The notes under the pieces: model-generated
What the model was told of the DNA's origin: nothing
The model's database searches: none
What the model saw: the letters and a program-made list of their open reading frames with translations, nothing else
Made by a program: the position numbers and the translations under genes
Shown: in pieces, positions 1 to 12,835 of the stretch
How positions within the stretch are numbered: position 1 is the stretch's first letter
How the letters are laid out: each line of letters begins with the position of its first letter
Assembly: GCA_029959085.1 (NCBI GenBank)
Contig: JARWIR010000001.1
Span: 72,106,899-72,170,898 of the forward strand
Source of the DNA: Nemophila menziesii
Taxonomy: Eukaryota > Streptophyta > Magnoliopsida > Boraginales > Hydrophyllaceae
Length of the DNA: 64,000 nt
Direction of reading: 5' to 3'

Positions 1-21
1 ATCATGCACAGGATATCTTAT

Positions 22-779
22 CTTATCCCCCCCTCAAGTTGAGCACGTTGAGAAGTGGAAGCTAGGACACAAGTGAAGCAAATTGAGTAGAACCAAGACA
101 CTTAGTTAGCACATCAGCAACTTGAAGTTGAGGGAACATGAAACAAATGCAGATTTTTGGACTTGACTTGTTCAAGAACAAAATGAAAATCCACATCTAT
201 AGGCCTAGTACGAGTATGAAACACTGCATTAGAACCAAGAGCTATAGCGGAGACATATTTATACCCAAGAGTTGGAGTGATGATAGGAATATGTAAGCTC
301 TTGAGTAAGAAAGTATACAACTTATGTTCAGCTGAAATATAAGCCATAAGTCAATATTCTGCATTAGTTGAAGAACGAGAAACGGTAGATTGCTTCTTTA
401 ATCCCCAAGAAACTAGGTTAGATCCCAAAAAAATGCAGTAACATGTAATAGATCGATGATCAATCGAACTGCTAGCCCATTCAAAATTTAAGAGCATTAA
501 GGAGTAATAAAATGTAATCCATAATGTATTGTGCCTTTAATATATCTCAATAAATTTTTTAAGAATTCATAGTCAGAATTAGTAGGATGATGCATAGCTT
601 GGCATGTTTTATTAACTGCAAAAGCAATATCCGGCCTAGAGATTGTATGATACTGCAATGCATCAATTAATCTTCTGAATAAAAACGGATCTTCAAATGG
701 CAATAAGCGATGAGAAGATGCAACTGAGTATTTATTCAATGTAGGGATAGGAGAAGATTCACATTCATAAGTCATGGAC

Positions 780-780
<1 letters not shown>
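22..780 (-). pseudogene. Copia RNase H and pol C-terminus, broken
   Basis: Minus-strand frames give the copia block SRPDIAFAVNKTCQAMHHP (about 570-640), then, after frame breaks, an RNase H C-terminal block with SNAVFHTRTRPIDVDFHFV at about 170-230 and the closing LRGG motif near 24-35. RNase H degrades the RNA strand during reverse transcription. The catalytic part between about 350 and 490 is poorly preserved. It continues the RT fragment across the GA insert at 781-941. Confidence 0.8.
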
Positions 781-832
<52 letters not shown>

Positions 833-941
833 ATGCTCGTAGGTGATCTACGTTCCAGTCCTGAGAAAGCCTCTCTGCTAAAGGAACGAAGTAGCTTGAC
901 CAAGGAATTTTCGAGAGAGAGAGAGAGAGAGAGAGAGAGAG
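781..941. repeat. (GA)n microsatellite pair inserted in copia pol
   Basis: Two GA runs (about 781-832 and 913-941) flank about 80 bp with no RT similarity. In the minus frame they translate as alternating Leu-Ser. They replace the normal copia linker between RT and RNase H, so they are an insertion/expansion rather than coding sequence. Confidence 0.85.
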
Positions 942-1695
942 CATAATTCACTTGAGTAACAATAATATGATCATTAAAGCAAAAAATTTCCGAACCCAAG
1001 AAATAAGACAGACTTTCCAAGTCCTTCATCATGAAATGTGACTTAAGTGCATCAATAATAGAAGAAATAGAGAATGAATTCGCACCCATGATGAGTATAT
1101 CATCAACATAGACCAAGATGATAGTAAGCGAGTCATGTGAACCACGAGTAAACATGGAACCAAAAGGCCTAACCACAAAACCATGAGCAAGAACAAAAGC
1201 AGTAAGTAACAGATACCACGCTCTTGGCGCTTGTTTAAGCCCATATAGAGAACGCTTAAGCTTAAAAGCATATTGAGGATGTACCTGATCAGCAAACCCA
1301 TAAGGTTGAACCATGTACACTTCCTCATCCAATGCACCATGTAGAAAAGCATTAGAAACGTATAATTGACGAATATCCCACTTAGAAGAATTTGAAAGAG
1401 AGAGAATCACGCGGATGGTTTGATGTTTAACCACATGACTAAATGTCTCAGTATAATCAATCATGTATTCCTACAAAAAACCACGAGAAACCAAACTCGC
1501 ATTATAGCGAGCGATTAAACCATTAGCATGTCGTTTAATCTTAAATATCCATCTACAAGTTATGGGAGTGCAACCATGAGAAAGAGGAACTAACTCCCAC
1601 GTGTTTTGACTTAGTAGTTCATTGAATTCATCAGCCATAGTCAATTGCCAACATTGATATTTAGAATCTTCCTTATACGAAGTAGGTTCAGCAAT
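941..1695 (-). pseudogene. Copia reverse transcriptase, broken
   Basis: Minus-strand frames carry the copia RT blocks in order: a W-K-F-I-K-rich N-terminal block near 1540-1600, TFSHVVKHQTIR near 1390-1450, NAFLHGALDEEVYM near 1310-1360, YGLKQAPRAWY near 1210-1250, and the catalytic YVDD box at 1099-1110. RT would copy the element's RNA into DNA in cytoplasmic particles. An in-frame stop sits just upstream of 1464. The C-terminal part runs into a GA microsatellite instead of the expected linker to RNase H. Identification is secure; function is lost. Confidence 0.85.
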
Positions 1696-1734
1696 TGAAG
1701 GAGTTAGAATAAAAGTTTGACATTAATTGGAAAT

Positions 1735-1779
1735 TGATGTCTCGTCTTTTATGATAATATAATTGTATCACGAGACATC
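1735..1779. repeat. LTR-start-like inverted repeat
   Basis: TGATGTCTCGT (1735-1745) pairs with ACGAGACATC (1770-1779) across a 24-bp AT-rich loop. Every Athila-type LTR in this window begins with the same arrangement (TGATGTCTC, 20-35 bp, GAGACATCA). This may be the first 50 bp of another Athila LTR, or chance. I could not follow LTR similarity beyond about 1790. Confidence 0.4.
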
Positions 1780-2676
<897 letters not shown>

Positions 2677-2938
2677 GGGTAAAGACCCCGTGTGACCCTT
2701 GATCTTTACCCAAAGTGCAGTAGAAGCCCCATATCTTTAAGATTCTCCCGGGTGGCCCTGTATGTTCCTTTTTTGTCAATTGTTGCCATTTTTTAATATT
2801 TATGTCTTTTGACCGGTAGTCAACGCCACCTGGCACCACGTTAGTGCCACCTCACTGCCACGTCTGCTTCACCTAGGCTTAACGGTATCATCAGCTGAAA
2901 TATTTTTTCAATGTGGCAAGGGCAGTCTTGTCTTTTCA
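2677..2938 (+). repeat. MULE left terminal inverted repeat
   Basis: It starts GGGTAAAGACC, a usual MULE terminus form. Positions 2796-2938 match the reverse complement of 48121-48264 over the whole block with scattered changes. The outer part (2677-2795) is unmatched because the right end is truncated. Confidence 0.75.
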
Positions 2939-3120
2939 TTTCGTTCTTTACCTTTTACTATCAAGAGTTTTGTTCCCGTCAAATTAAATTAAACACAACT
3001 ACGAAACAAAAACACACACTCGAGCGTGTTCTTGGTGTTCTTCAAGTTTGGGGGAAATAATCGCAGCAAATTTGTGAGTTCAAGAACCGACGTTATAGCC
3101 AATTAATCAACTCCGTTGTA

Positions 3121-6100
3121 ATGGATATTTTGAAGGAAAATTTCACTGATTTAGGTAATAATTTACTTGACCCAGTTAATTTGAGCTATGTAGTTTAGGA
3201 TAGGGTTATAGTGATTTGTAAGTAGGAATTTAACAACACATATTTATGATTGTGTATTGTAGAATCCGAGAATGTTAATTTCGGTGGTGAAAATAGTGGT
3301 TTCGATTACTCCTTCCATGATAACGATAACAACTTGGATGATGACGAAGATGATATATTGTACTAGAACAATGTCGACATTGGCATTGACTTTGTTGGTG
3401 TTGGTTCTTCCCCGTCAGTTAATTTAAATGGGTTAGAGCTCCCATGTCCGAAAGTATTACATGTAACTAGGGGTGGAAATCGGAAGGAACAGATCGGAAT
3501 TAGGGTCTTTCGGAACAATTCCAATTTTTTTCAAAATAGATTTTTTCCATTCTAATTCCTATCCAATTTTTCGAAACTGGAAATTCGGAAATTTCGGCAT
3601 GGAAATTTTGGCACTTTGGTTCGGAAATTTTGGAACTTTTGGTTCGGAAATTGCATAATTAAGGGCTATAAATCAGAACAGGAGTTTAAAACTTACACGA
3701 AGAGTAACAGTAGTTAAAAACTAAATCTAAACTTAAAATTTATGTGAAGTAGCAAAGTAACAGTAGTTAAAAAAAATGCTAAACAACTGTTACTTTTTCA
3801 ATTACATGAAAAAACAAATATTGCAAAAAAATCTCGAAAAATGATCCTTTAATTTTGTTCCAAAGAAGTTTTGTCTCCGAGTCTCAAAGTGAACCCGCAA
3901 TTTTCTATAAGTTGTTAGAAAAGTGCAAAAACAATGTTGTATAAGTTATTAGAGAAAATACGAAAACATTGTCTCAGCATTCTGGAAAGAAGATCATACT
4001 ATGCATTGCTGGATTGTCTTTGTTTCAACCATAAGCATAATTGAAACGGTTAAGGATGTTAAAGTAGTTATCAACATCAACAAGCTCGCGAGCATTTTCA
4101 ATGATATGAAATTTGTTGGCAAATGCATGAATTTGTTCATACGTTAAAGGTTTCTTTACAGATATTATAAGTAATATAAGGATGAGAGAAGCTAAAATCT
4201 GAACATATTCAGAAGAAACTTAAGTTTTTTCTTTTTGGATTAACCAAGTCTTGAGTTAATTTATAAGTATAATTTGAAAAAGTTTTGGAAATATAACTAG
4301 ACAGTGGATACGGAAAACAAGTCGATTTCCAAGTTCTAAAACTTTTAAAGGGCCAAAGATACAGGCCATTAATTTTCATGTTTCAAATACGCCCTACAGT
4401 ATTATTTTGAAGTATAAATTATAGCTCGGGAATAAAGTCGGATCAGAAAACCCAGAAATTTCGAAAACTTATATGTGGTTCCAATTCCGATCCGATTTTT
4501 TCGGAAAAATCAAAATTTTGAATTTCGTAACCTTAAAAATCTATTCCGAGATCGGAAATTTCGGATCTGATTTCTACCCTTGCCAGTAACCGACGATGGT
4601 GATTTCAGTTAGGATTCTTGTGTTAATTTTGAGCAATTGATTAGCTTGGACGGGACGTTCGATGAGGAGGATGGTGAAGGTTAGAGTGTTCGAAGGAGGA
4701 TCCTTTCCAGGTTTAATGTAAGTGTCGACAAGGATGACCCGAAATTTAAGGTTGGTATGATATTCTCTTATGGTGTTTAATTCAAGGAAACGGTGAAAGC
4801 AAAAGCTATTGTTGAGATAAGGAACGTTTTGTTCCCCTGTAATAAACCTGGTAGAGTTAGAGCGAAGTGTAGAGGAAAGAAATGTGAATGGTTAATATAT
4901 GCCACTCTATGTGCAAATGAAAATTTTCAAATCCAAACCTTAAACCAAATACATACATGTGGTTGTGCACTAAACAATAGGCATGTGAATTCAACCGTTC
5001 TATCCAGGAGATATGCTCATCAGTTGAAGATGAACTCTCGAATTAATGCAATTGATTTACAAGAACAAGTCTTGCATGATATCTATGTAAGAATAAGTAG
5101 GAGGCAAGCTTACAGGACCATTAAGAAGGGCAAGTCATTAAATGAAGTGCATTTCTTATATCAAATATCCCGCTTAACAACTATTGTGCTGAGCTATTAA
5201 GGACTAACCCGGGTTCAACTATGTTTTTGAAAACTGAGAAAGATGAAGTTACAGAAGAACACATGTTCTTGAGATTTTATTGTTGTTTAGAACCTCTAAA
5301 AAGGGGGTTTAAAGATGGTTGTAGGAAAGGTGGTAGGGTTGGATGGTTGTCATCTGAAAGGACCTCATCCCGATATGATCTTGACAGCGGTTGGGATGGA
5401 TGCTAACAATTGCATTTATCCAATTTGTTATAGTTTGGTTGAAACTGAGAACTTGGAGAGTTGGAGATGGTTTTTAAGTCTATTAGTTTAAGATCTTGAG
5501 ATTAATGAACTTGAAATGTGGGTTTTTGTAACTGACAAGCAAAAGGTTTTTTTTTACTTATTTATTGCTTTAGAATATTTAACCGAAACTATAATAATGT
5601 AACGTTGTTATTTACATAGAGTTTAGGTATAGATATTGAATAGTTGTTGCCCAATATTGAACACAGACATTGTGTTAGACATCTCCATCAAAACTTTTAT
5701 TGAAACACAGCTCATTTGCGCTAAAAGACAAAATATGGGAGGCGGCTAGAGTTACATATGTTGAGCGATTTACAAACGTTATGGAGATGATTAGGGGGCA
5801 TGGATGTGGAAGCGTATGAGTGGCTAGCAAAAGAACCCCAAGGTATTGGAGTAGATCAACATTAGAACTAATACACATTGTGATGTATTGTTGAATAATA
5901 TGTGTGAGTCGTGGAATAAACAATTCTTAGATACTAGGGATTCGACTAGTTTAGTGTGTTTAGAGCGCTTAGGTTGTATTTACTCTAAAGACTTGATAAA
6001 GGAGAAGGTGGATATCCATATGTCAAGGGGACATATGTCCAAAAATTCGAAAAATAATGAACCAAACAAAAGTGGTCCTCCAAGTGGATACCTGCATTGT

Positions 6101-7385
6101 GGGGAAAATTCTTTCCAGGTCAAGGGTACGAATGGGGCACAATTCGCGGTAGATTTGACCATATTTACTTGTGCATGTAGAGGGTGGGAATTGTACGACA
6201 TACCATGTGTCCACGTCATTTCAACACTATCGTTCGTCGGTCTTGAGCTAGAGGCCTATATGTCTCAATATTTTAAGACAACCACATTTAAAAAAGCATA
6301 TGAGCCTTTTATAGGGCCAATTAATGGACCCAATTTATGGCCTCAGACAAATGAGCCAAAAGTGGTTGCTCCAAAGGGTGTTAAACTATGTGGCAGACCT
6401 AAAAATAAAAGAGATATGGTAGATGGTGAAGATGTCGAGGAGAGAATGAAGAAATCAAAAGAAAAAGCTATAGTTAAAGAAGATGTTAGAGTGGTGGTTG
6501 AAAATAATGGGAGAAATTTGATGTTGAAACAAGTGATAAAGGTCAACAAGAGTTAAAGGGAGTATCCAAATTGTTTAGCGATGATAGTCAAGCTTCTAAG
6601 GTAATGTAATACTTAATACATGTAGTTTTATACATACTAAACTTGTTTTATTTTACATTTCAATAGGATACCGTTAGTTTTGATGACATAGTAGGAGTAA
6701 TGACTCAAGCTAGCACCACTAACTCGGTTGGTTTGATGGTTGGGGATTCATAAAAGAAGCGAGTAAGGGTTGATACTTCAACAAACGATGTCAACGTGGG
6801 TATATCCATATATGTATGTGGTTGTAGTATATTAAGTGTTAGTAGTTTAAAGTGTTATTGTTCAATGTAGTTTACACAAAACAAACAGACATGTGTGGAA
6901 GTTACTAAATTTAGTACCCCTGATGTGAAGGACAGTTTTCTACCACCTGGTGTTAAGAAGCTTGGACAACAAAGTGTAAGTTTATTTAACACTTTTAATT
7001 TTTTACACGTACTAATCCAATCACATTTTTGTAGGATATTTCTAAGAGGCCCCCATTTAGACTAGCTGGAATGGGTGTGTACACTAGGCTCCCTACTCCA
7101 CAGACTACCCCAGGAGAAATTATAATTGGGTCAAAGAAAATTGAAGGAAATCCGTTCTTATACAAGGGAAAATTGAATGTTAGTTTGGATAATCTTAGAG
7201 CGGGAAGTAAATTAGCCAAGGACATGGTAGTTGATGTAGTTTGGGCGAATGAAGCCTTCAAGGAGTTTGACAAGAATATGGAAAACTTTATGAAAAATCT
7301 GATAACTCGTGATCAAGTTCAACAGCAAAGGACGAGACAGATGATCAAAAGCCTACCCCATCGAAAAAAAAAAGAAGAAAGATAA
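3121..7385 (+). pseudogene. MURA-like transposase (MuDR family), multi-exon, inactivated
   Basis: It would cut and rejoin MULE ends in the nucleus. The proposed start ATG at 3121 opens a short exon (to 3154, donor GTAATA) that joins in frame to 3263. An acidic stretch follows, then the MuDR DNA-binding region with CRGKKCEW and HTCGCALNNRH (about 4790-5150). The DDE transposase core has GLDGCHLKG with the first Asp at 5342-5344, SWRWFLSLL, and the second Asp in VTDKQK at 5534-5536. An intron (5547-5619) precedes LLPNIEHRHCVRHLH (about 5650). NNMCESWNKQ (about 5890) and a SWIM zinc finger CxC...CxH (6170-6214) follow. The tail runs through more introns (6601-6666, about 6977-7034) to about 7385. 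Damage: a hAT insertion at 3468-4582, several stops (such as TAG near 3364 and TAA near 5488), and frameshifts between 5620 and 5888. The third catalytic residue lies in this damaged part and cannot be assigned. Confidence 0.88.
3468..4582. mobile_element. hAT-like element inserted in the transposase exon
   Basis: Ends are TAGGGGTGGAAATCGG (left) and the complement of CAAGGGTAGAAATCAGA (right), an imperfect hAT-type inverted repeat. Flanks CATGTAAC (3460-3467) and CCAGTAAC (4583-4590) match at 6 of 8 bases and fit an 8-bp duplication. Removing the block restores continuity of the MURA-like exon. No transposase domain is readable inside, so it is probably a non-autonomous deletion derivative about 1.1 kb long. 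Confidence 0.75.
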
Positions 7386-7677
7386 GCTTAAGACTACCCC
7401 CTTGAACGAAAAAGAGAAGAAATGTAAGACTACCATGTGAATGAAAAAAAGAAGCGACTTGATGACACTCGTAAGGGTAAGGGGGTAAATTTGGATAAGG
7501 TAAAGAAAGAAAAAAATGTAATAAAAAAAAGTAGGATTCAATGGTGTGGTTTTTCAAAACTTTAAATTTGTACGTTCTGTTTTGTGTAAGAAGTATCTTG
7601 ACTTTGTTGGTATTCACGTGATTAATTTACTTTCCAAATTTTTTATGGTATTTTTCTAACATTATATTGACATTGCA

Positions 7678-8098
7678 CTCTATATATGACCCATGCTACT
7701 TTCCTTTGCCACATACTACGAATACACTAGAAGGAAAGCGGGACTTTTTCATGTCTGATTACAATTCAAGCGGGAGTGATTGTTCAAGTACTAGGTCACC
7801 ACTCGTACCATACTTCTATCCACGTGAGTTAACTGACACAGTCATCAAGCCTTCCCCATTAATGGAAATCTCACCAGAAAACTACTCTGACACAGTCGTA
7901 TGTAAGTGCAGAATGCCAGCATTGTATGACGTTATTGTATTAGAGTTTAATAAATATTTTGCTTACTTCGTTGTCATTTTGAGGATTATCTTTTGCAAGA
8001 GTTTCCTATAAAGGAATGTGATTTCTTCTGTTGGCTACCTAGGCCTGATCAATTTCCACTTCCTCCCACAAGCAAAGATGTTCCAACATTAGACAAGA
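7678..8098 (+). pseudogene. GRF-type zinc-finger-like gene fragment
   Basis: A TATA box (CTATATATGA, 7680-7689) lies about 60 bp upstream of ATG 7751, which opens a Ser-rich N-terminus. CKCRMPA follows (Cys codons at 7901 and 7907). After an AT-rich stretch that breaks the frame, ECDFFCWL appears at about 8014-8034, ending at a good donor (GTAAGT, 8099). CxCxxPA ... CxFFxW is the skeleton of plant GRF zinc fingers, small DNA/RNA-binding modules. The middle of the finger (the GRxF core) is not readable, so it is incomplete or interrupted. It may be the second gene of the MULE or a duplicate of the minus-strand GRF gene. Confidence 0.5.
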
Positions 8099-8129
8099 GT
8101 AAGTGAACCTTAGTTTGATGTTTATGGTT

Positions 8130-8455
8130 GAATTTTATGTTTGAAGTTCCATTTCAGTTTGAAGTTTAAGTTCCATTATAGTTTGAAATTTAACTTAAAT
8201 TTTAAGTTCCATTGTAGTTTGAAATTTAACTTCAATATAAAGTTCCATTTTAGTTTGAAGTTTAACTTCAATTTTAAGTTCCACAGTGATTTGATGTTTA
8301 AGTTGAAGTTTATTTTTGAAGTTCCAATTTAGTTTGAAGTTTAAGTTCCATTGTAGTTTGAAGTTTAACTTCCATCTTAAGTTCCATTGTTGTTTGAAGT
8401 TTAACTTCCATCTTAAGTTCCATTGTTGTTTGATGTTTAAGTTAAAGTTTTACGT
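8130..8455. repeat. Tandem repeat of 24/36-bp units between convergent MULE genes
   Basis: Around nine degenerate units of the form TTTGAAGTTTAACTTC(C/A)A, AAGTTCCATT, TAG/TTG. Some units lack a 12-bp block, giving 24- and 36-bp versions. It sits between the 3' ends of the plus and minus MULE genes. Open frames through it (Phe/Lys/Leu-rich) reflect the repeat only. Confidence 0.85.
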
Positions 8456-8711
8456 CTAAGTTCAATTTTAACTACTTTAAACTAAGTAATACTAGTAAAT
8501 TCCATATACTTAAATTAAAAAACGGCTCATGGCCAACCAACTTACAATCCAAAACAAAACGAAAGTCCATAAAGTCCAAGATAAACCCTTCTGGGCAAAC
8601 CTTAACATGTTTAAACTAGCCAAACAAAACAAAGTCAAAAACGTGATGATCAAAAGTCCAAGCATAACAAAAAAACAACAAACTTAAACCACCCGAAACC
8701 ACCAACATTTA

Positions 8712-8902
8712 TCACGCCATAGACTCATCGGGCTCCTCGTCAAACATGAAAAACTTAGGCGACATCATCCCCAATGGGACCGGCTTGATGACCCGCCTCC
8801 TCTTTGAGCTTGGAAAGTCTTCCCCCTCAGAGCTAGACTCCACCAATACCATCTCCTCACCGTGAGGTAAAGGAACGATTTTGGTTTTCACAGACTGATG
8901 AG
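8712..8902 (-). pseudogene. 3' end of the split GRF-zinc-finger gene
   Basis: The minus-strand frame runs open from the element A junction (8902) to a TGA at 8712-8714. It has a Ser/Glu-rich stretch, the basic KRRRVIKPVP and an acidic FMFDEEPDES end, a plausible nuclear C-terminus. It continues the exon at 46607-46721 across the 37.7-kb insertion, though in a frame shifted by one base relative to that exon. The following 8456-8711 looks like its untranslated tail, with no other gene visible. See the 5' part at 46607-47997. Confidence 0.6.
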
Positions 8903-10449
8903 TGATGTCTCCCCATTTGTGATGATTTAATATTAGTTAGAGACATAATTTTTAGTGTTTTAGAAGTCTAAATAGTCGATTTTCCCATTAATTATTACAC
9001 TTTCCTATTTCTAGTCTTGATTTGATAAATTATTATTTTTAGAGCATATTGGGTTTAATTATTTATTTAGTGTGAAGTTTTAAAGATATATATGGAGATT
9101 AATTAGATGTCAAGTCCATTCTAAGAGATAAAGGAAAGAAGATATGCATGGAAATTGGAGATAAGGAAACAAAAGCTAAAATATGGAAAGATAAAGTTGC
9201 CAAATAAATCTGAATTTCAGCACCCACGATCACAAATGGGCTTATATCTCAAAATAGGTGAGGAATTTGTACGAATGGTCAAGGGAAAAGTTAAATATCT
9301 TTCCGAGACAATGAATTTCGACTATTGGTACGCGTCAAACGGATAAGTATTGGAACTGTTATGACCAAAACAAAAATGGGGCTGATTCTATATTTTAGGG
9401 TTACAAAATTGAGTTGGGCTTGAAGTCCATTACTTGTCTACTACTCCAAGAAAACGAATTAGGGCTTCTAAACACCTATAAATACACCCTTATATCACTT
9501 GTAAATCATCCTTGCTCATCCTTGCCTCACATAAATTAGTCCTTAGGGTTTATATCATTAGAGTTATTTTAGAGAGCAAGATGAAGTCTTTTATTCAATA
9601 TTTTAGTTTATTTCTTTTAGGTATGAACTAATTTTTCCATAGCTTGGGTTTTGAATTATGTATAAACTATGAATTCTATTTCTTTCTATCTAAGTTTCTT
9701 TGGGAATTATATGTTTTAATCTGATATTAGTTGCTTACCCATATATTTTGTTTATGTGTTTTAAATTATTGCATGTCCTAAACCTGATCACTTTAGGCTT
9801 TCTTAATAGTAGTTAGATGGTTACCTTAACTGGGTATCTAATTATTGAACCACCACATAACGTCTAGTATCCGATATTGGTCTTGAGAACACTAATTCTA
9901 ACTAGATAGTCATTAGGGTATGTTTTAATCACTATAACCATGTTTGGAATTGAATTGCTTAGGAACATAGTGGCGTAGGATAACCCTAAGTTTAGGCTGT
10001 CTCGTGGTTGTGTCTGTAGCCCCCTAGTCGCTCTCAAGGTCTTGGAGAGGGAATTTAGAATCCTGACTAAGTATCTAAGAGCTAATTATCTCCCTTATTA
10101 ACTAGAATTTGATAGAAAGAATTAGAAGGATTAGTGCATACTAGCAAAACCTAAGCTATATCTCTCATCTCATATTTCTTCATATTTTAATTATTGTCTT
10201 TTATTTTCATTAGCTTAATTAATATTCTCTTAATCAATCATATTTATTTTCAGTCTTTTAATCAATTACTTTCTACTCGTATTATTTGCTCCTTCGTATA
10301 ACACACTAAGTCCTTGAGAACGAATCTTCTTATCATTAAAACTTGCATACGTCCTGTAATACTTGCAGTATTGTGCTTGTCTAGGGTGCTTTAATGCATC
10401 ATTTTCAGCATTTATTTATCATATTTTTATCACACCCTAGACGACACCA
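8903..10449 (+). repeat. 5' LTR of element A
   Basis: Begins TGATGTCTCCCC and ends CGACACCA, directly followed by the primer-binding site. It opens with the conserved GATGTCTC/GAGACAT inverted repeat. Paired with 45059-46606. Confidence 0.92.
9477..9484 (+). promoter_or_regulatory. TATA box of element A 5' LTR
   Basis: TATAAATA sits about 570 bp into the LTR at an equivalent position in the right LTR (near 45632) and in the solo LTR at 54228. It probably marks the U3/R transition. Confidence 0.6.
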
Positions 10450-10454
10450 AGTTT

Positions 10455-10473
10455 TGGGCGCTGCTGCCGGGGA
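10455..10473 (+). other. Primer-binding site, tRNA-Asp type (element A)
   Basis: TGGGCGCTGCTGCCGGGGA, 5 bases after the LTR, is a slightly degenerate complement of the 3' end of plant tRNA-Asp (TGGCGCCGTTGCCGGGGA). The B elements keep a closer version. Confidence 0.75.
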
Positions 10474-10696
10474 CTTGTGTCTCTTTAGCGTGTGGGTTAT
10501 CTATTTCGAATAGTAGTTTTTAATTAATTGTTATTTTTCAATTTGTTTTTATTTTTCCAGATTTACGCTTGTGGTTTGCTTTTGTCTTTTTCAGGTTTCA
10601 ACAGTGTTTAATTTTTGGCCTCCTTTACCGGTGCCCGAGAGGAGCTTCACAGCTTATAACTGACGTATCCGAGAAGAAAGAGCCTTAAGAAGAGTT

Positions 10697-11262
10697 ATGG
10701 CAGACGGACAAGATCAAGTATATCCACCACTTGTCCCTGCAGGACAACAACAACCACCACCGGTAGGAGGTAATAGAGTTAACAACAATAATAATCAGAA
10801 CAGAGTTGAGCAAGACCTCCCAGGCTTGGGAGTACCATTTCAAGTTCAACCACTAAGTTACCGTCCTCCAGAGATCCAGAACATTAAATTTAGAACCGAT
10901 CCGGACATGCGCAGTCAATTTCAAAGTTTTGGACTCTACAGTGGTGCGGTAATTCAGGATCCGGTAAGAGCAATTCAGAAGTTCATGTAGATTTTTTATG
11001 CTTATGTTAATCCAGGCATTACACGCGAGCAACTGTATTGTCATATGTTTTTGTTCTTTCTGACCAGTAAAGCTGGTGAGTGGCTAGATAGGCAACCACC
11101 AAGAACTATTAATACATGGGCAGAACTTCAAGCCGCATTCTTTAACCATTTTTATCCGAAGAGTATGAGACTCAAAGACCAAAGCGAGCTTGCAAAGTTT
11201 TGTCAAGAAAATGGAGAAGAAGTAGGAGAAGCATGGACAAGGTTCCAATCAGAAGTTAGCTA
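10697..11262 (+). pseudogene. gag of element A, N-terminal part
   Basis: Gag forms the particle that packages element RNA. ATG 10697 opens a Gln/Asn/Pro-rich leader, then the plant retrotransposon gag domain with DPVRAIQKF, an internal stop TAG at 10988, AGEWLDRQPP, TWAELQAAFFNHFYP and EAWTRFQSEV. The gag continues at 38662 (CPLHDY..., then a CCHC knuckle), so the block 11268-38661 is an insertion. The resumed frame is offset by one base relative to the left part. Confidence 0.85.
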
Positions 11263-11267
11263 GATTT

Positions 11268-12835
11268 TGGTGGTCCTTTGTGTGTTCTAAAATAAATGCA
11301 AAAGTAATCGAACCACAACCGCAAGTGTACGGTTGTCCCAAGTAGTAATAATGATTCTAGGATCGTTCGCAGGGACGGTTTGGTTAACTACAATGCTTAT
11401 CAAATAATGAATGGTTGCACTTATTAAAGCAAGTAAAAGATAATATGATTGATTGGTTTTTGTATTAATTCTAAGTAATGAAAGACTAATAAGGAAAATG
11501 AAAATAAATAGTAAAATGCAAGTAAATAAGTGTAAAACGCAAGTATGAGAAGATAGCACTTGAGAACGCAAGGGATCCTCCTAATTCTATTTCATAACCT
11601 ATTCCGTTTAAGGGTTAAATTAGTCAATTACAATGGTCGGGATTCTAAATTCCTTATACCCCCGTCAGGGTGGACTATAAGGCTATCCTAGAGTGTCACT
11701 AGTCCCGTCAGGGTAAATATGATCCACTTTTAGATGTTTAAGAATTCTACCTCATTGGCCCTAAAATTAGCTAAGTTCGTCAGAATCAATAGCTTCCATT
11801 TTAGATTGAATAATTGGTTCTATACCTAAACCCTCCGTCAGGATGATCCACACGCCACATATGTGGAATAGCCTAGATACTAATACATGTTCTTAGTTCG
11901 CGACTCTAAAAACAGTAAACAATCACAAATTATTGAAAAGAGTAAAAGACCCAATTTAATTTAATTTAACAGAAACCCAAATTCAGGACATGAAATTCAA
12001 TAGAATTGAGATTTACCCATAAAGCATTCTCAAGCACTAAAAGGTGTTTAGCTCATACTAATTAAAAAGAAAACTAAATTAATTAAAATGGAATTCATAG
12101 TGTATTACAGAATTAAAAATAAAGAAATCCTAATTTCCGGAATTGGAATGGCTGAGAACGGATATATAAACCCTCTCCAGCTCTTGACAGCTTCTTCTTT
12201 CTTCCTTCTGTTGCTTCTCTCTGATGTTTTAATTTGTAAAAAGTGAATTCTGTGAAAAATAGAAGTCAAGAGCTCCTTTTATAAGCTCAAATCGGACTTG
12301 GACCTAGGCTTTTAATTAAATGAATAATTGAAGGCCCAAGTCCACTAACTTAGCCCAAAATCCCGTAACTGCTGCACCACCTTCACTAAAACGGCTTTCC
12401 CCGCTTCGTTATAACTCCGATTGACTTGATTCCAGTTGCTAAAGTTCCGTAACTCGATAAGGAATGTTTTCTCTTCAAGGGTCAGCGGATAAATCATCTC
12501 TTAAGTGCCTCGAAATCAGCAATCTTTGGCCTGTTTTCCAGATTTGTAGCTCTAAAATCAAATTCTTTCGGGATTTATCTTCAAGTCTTGACTCCATATC
12601 ACGATCTTTGACTTTCTTCTCGGGTTCCATTCCTAGCTAATATTTAAAACCTACAAACTTTCCACTAAAATACACAAGATTACGCGCAAAAGTTTAATAA
12701 ATCAAAAATACTAGAAATAAAATGGAAATTTCGGATTATTGCATTTTTAACTCAAAAGTCTATCAAAATATTCAAATAAACATAAAAAATGATGTCTCCC
12801 AAGGGTCGAAAATAAGAACAATTAGGGAGACATCA
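11268..12835 (-). repeat. 3' LTR of B-outer
   Basis: On the minus strand it starts TGATGTCTCCC and ends GGACCACCA. Its 1568 bp equals its partner at 37094-38661. Open frames inside (such as a Cys/Ile-rich one at 11287-11571) recur in all B LTRs and are not genes. Confidence 0.93.

Larger units (their letters stand above)
1..1695 (-). mobile_element. Truncated Ty1/copia retrotransposon (3' half of pol)
   Basis: On the minus strand, reverse transcriptase (RT) motifs are followed by RNase H and then the copia C-terminal motif near 20-45, which overlaps a G-rich polypurine tract (GAGGGGGGG on the minus strand). The 3' LTR would start at or just beyond the window edge. Homology stops near 1695, so gag, protease, integrase and the 5' LTR are absent. 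The order RT then RNase H with no integrase after it is the copia arrangement. The frame is broken by stops and by a GA-rich insert, so this is a dead copy. Confidence 0.85.

Noticed and set aside
5980..6219. Minus-strand frames over the transposase (5980-6219, 6343-6549)
   Set aside because: Shadows of the SWIM-domain exon.
8141..8332. Phe/Lys-rich 63-codon frame
   Set aside because: Translation of the 24/36-bp tandem repeat; no gene context.
9155..9346. 63-codon frame repeated at 45311-45502
   Set aside because: Both are the same position in the two LTRs of element A, upstream of the TATA box; not an independent gene.
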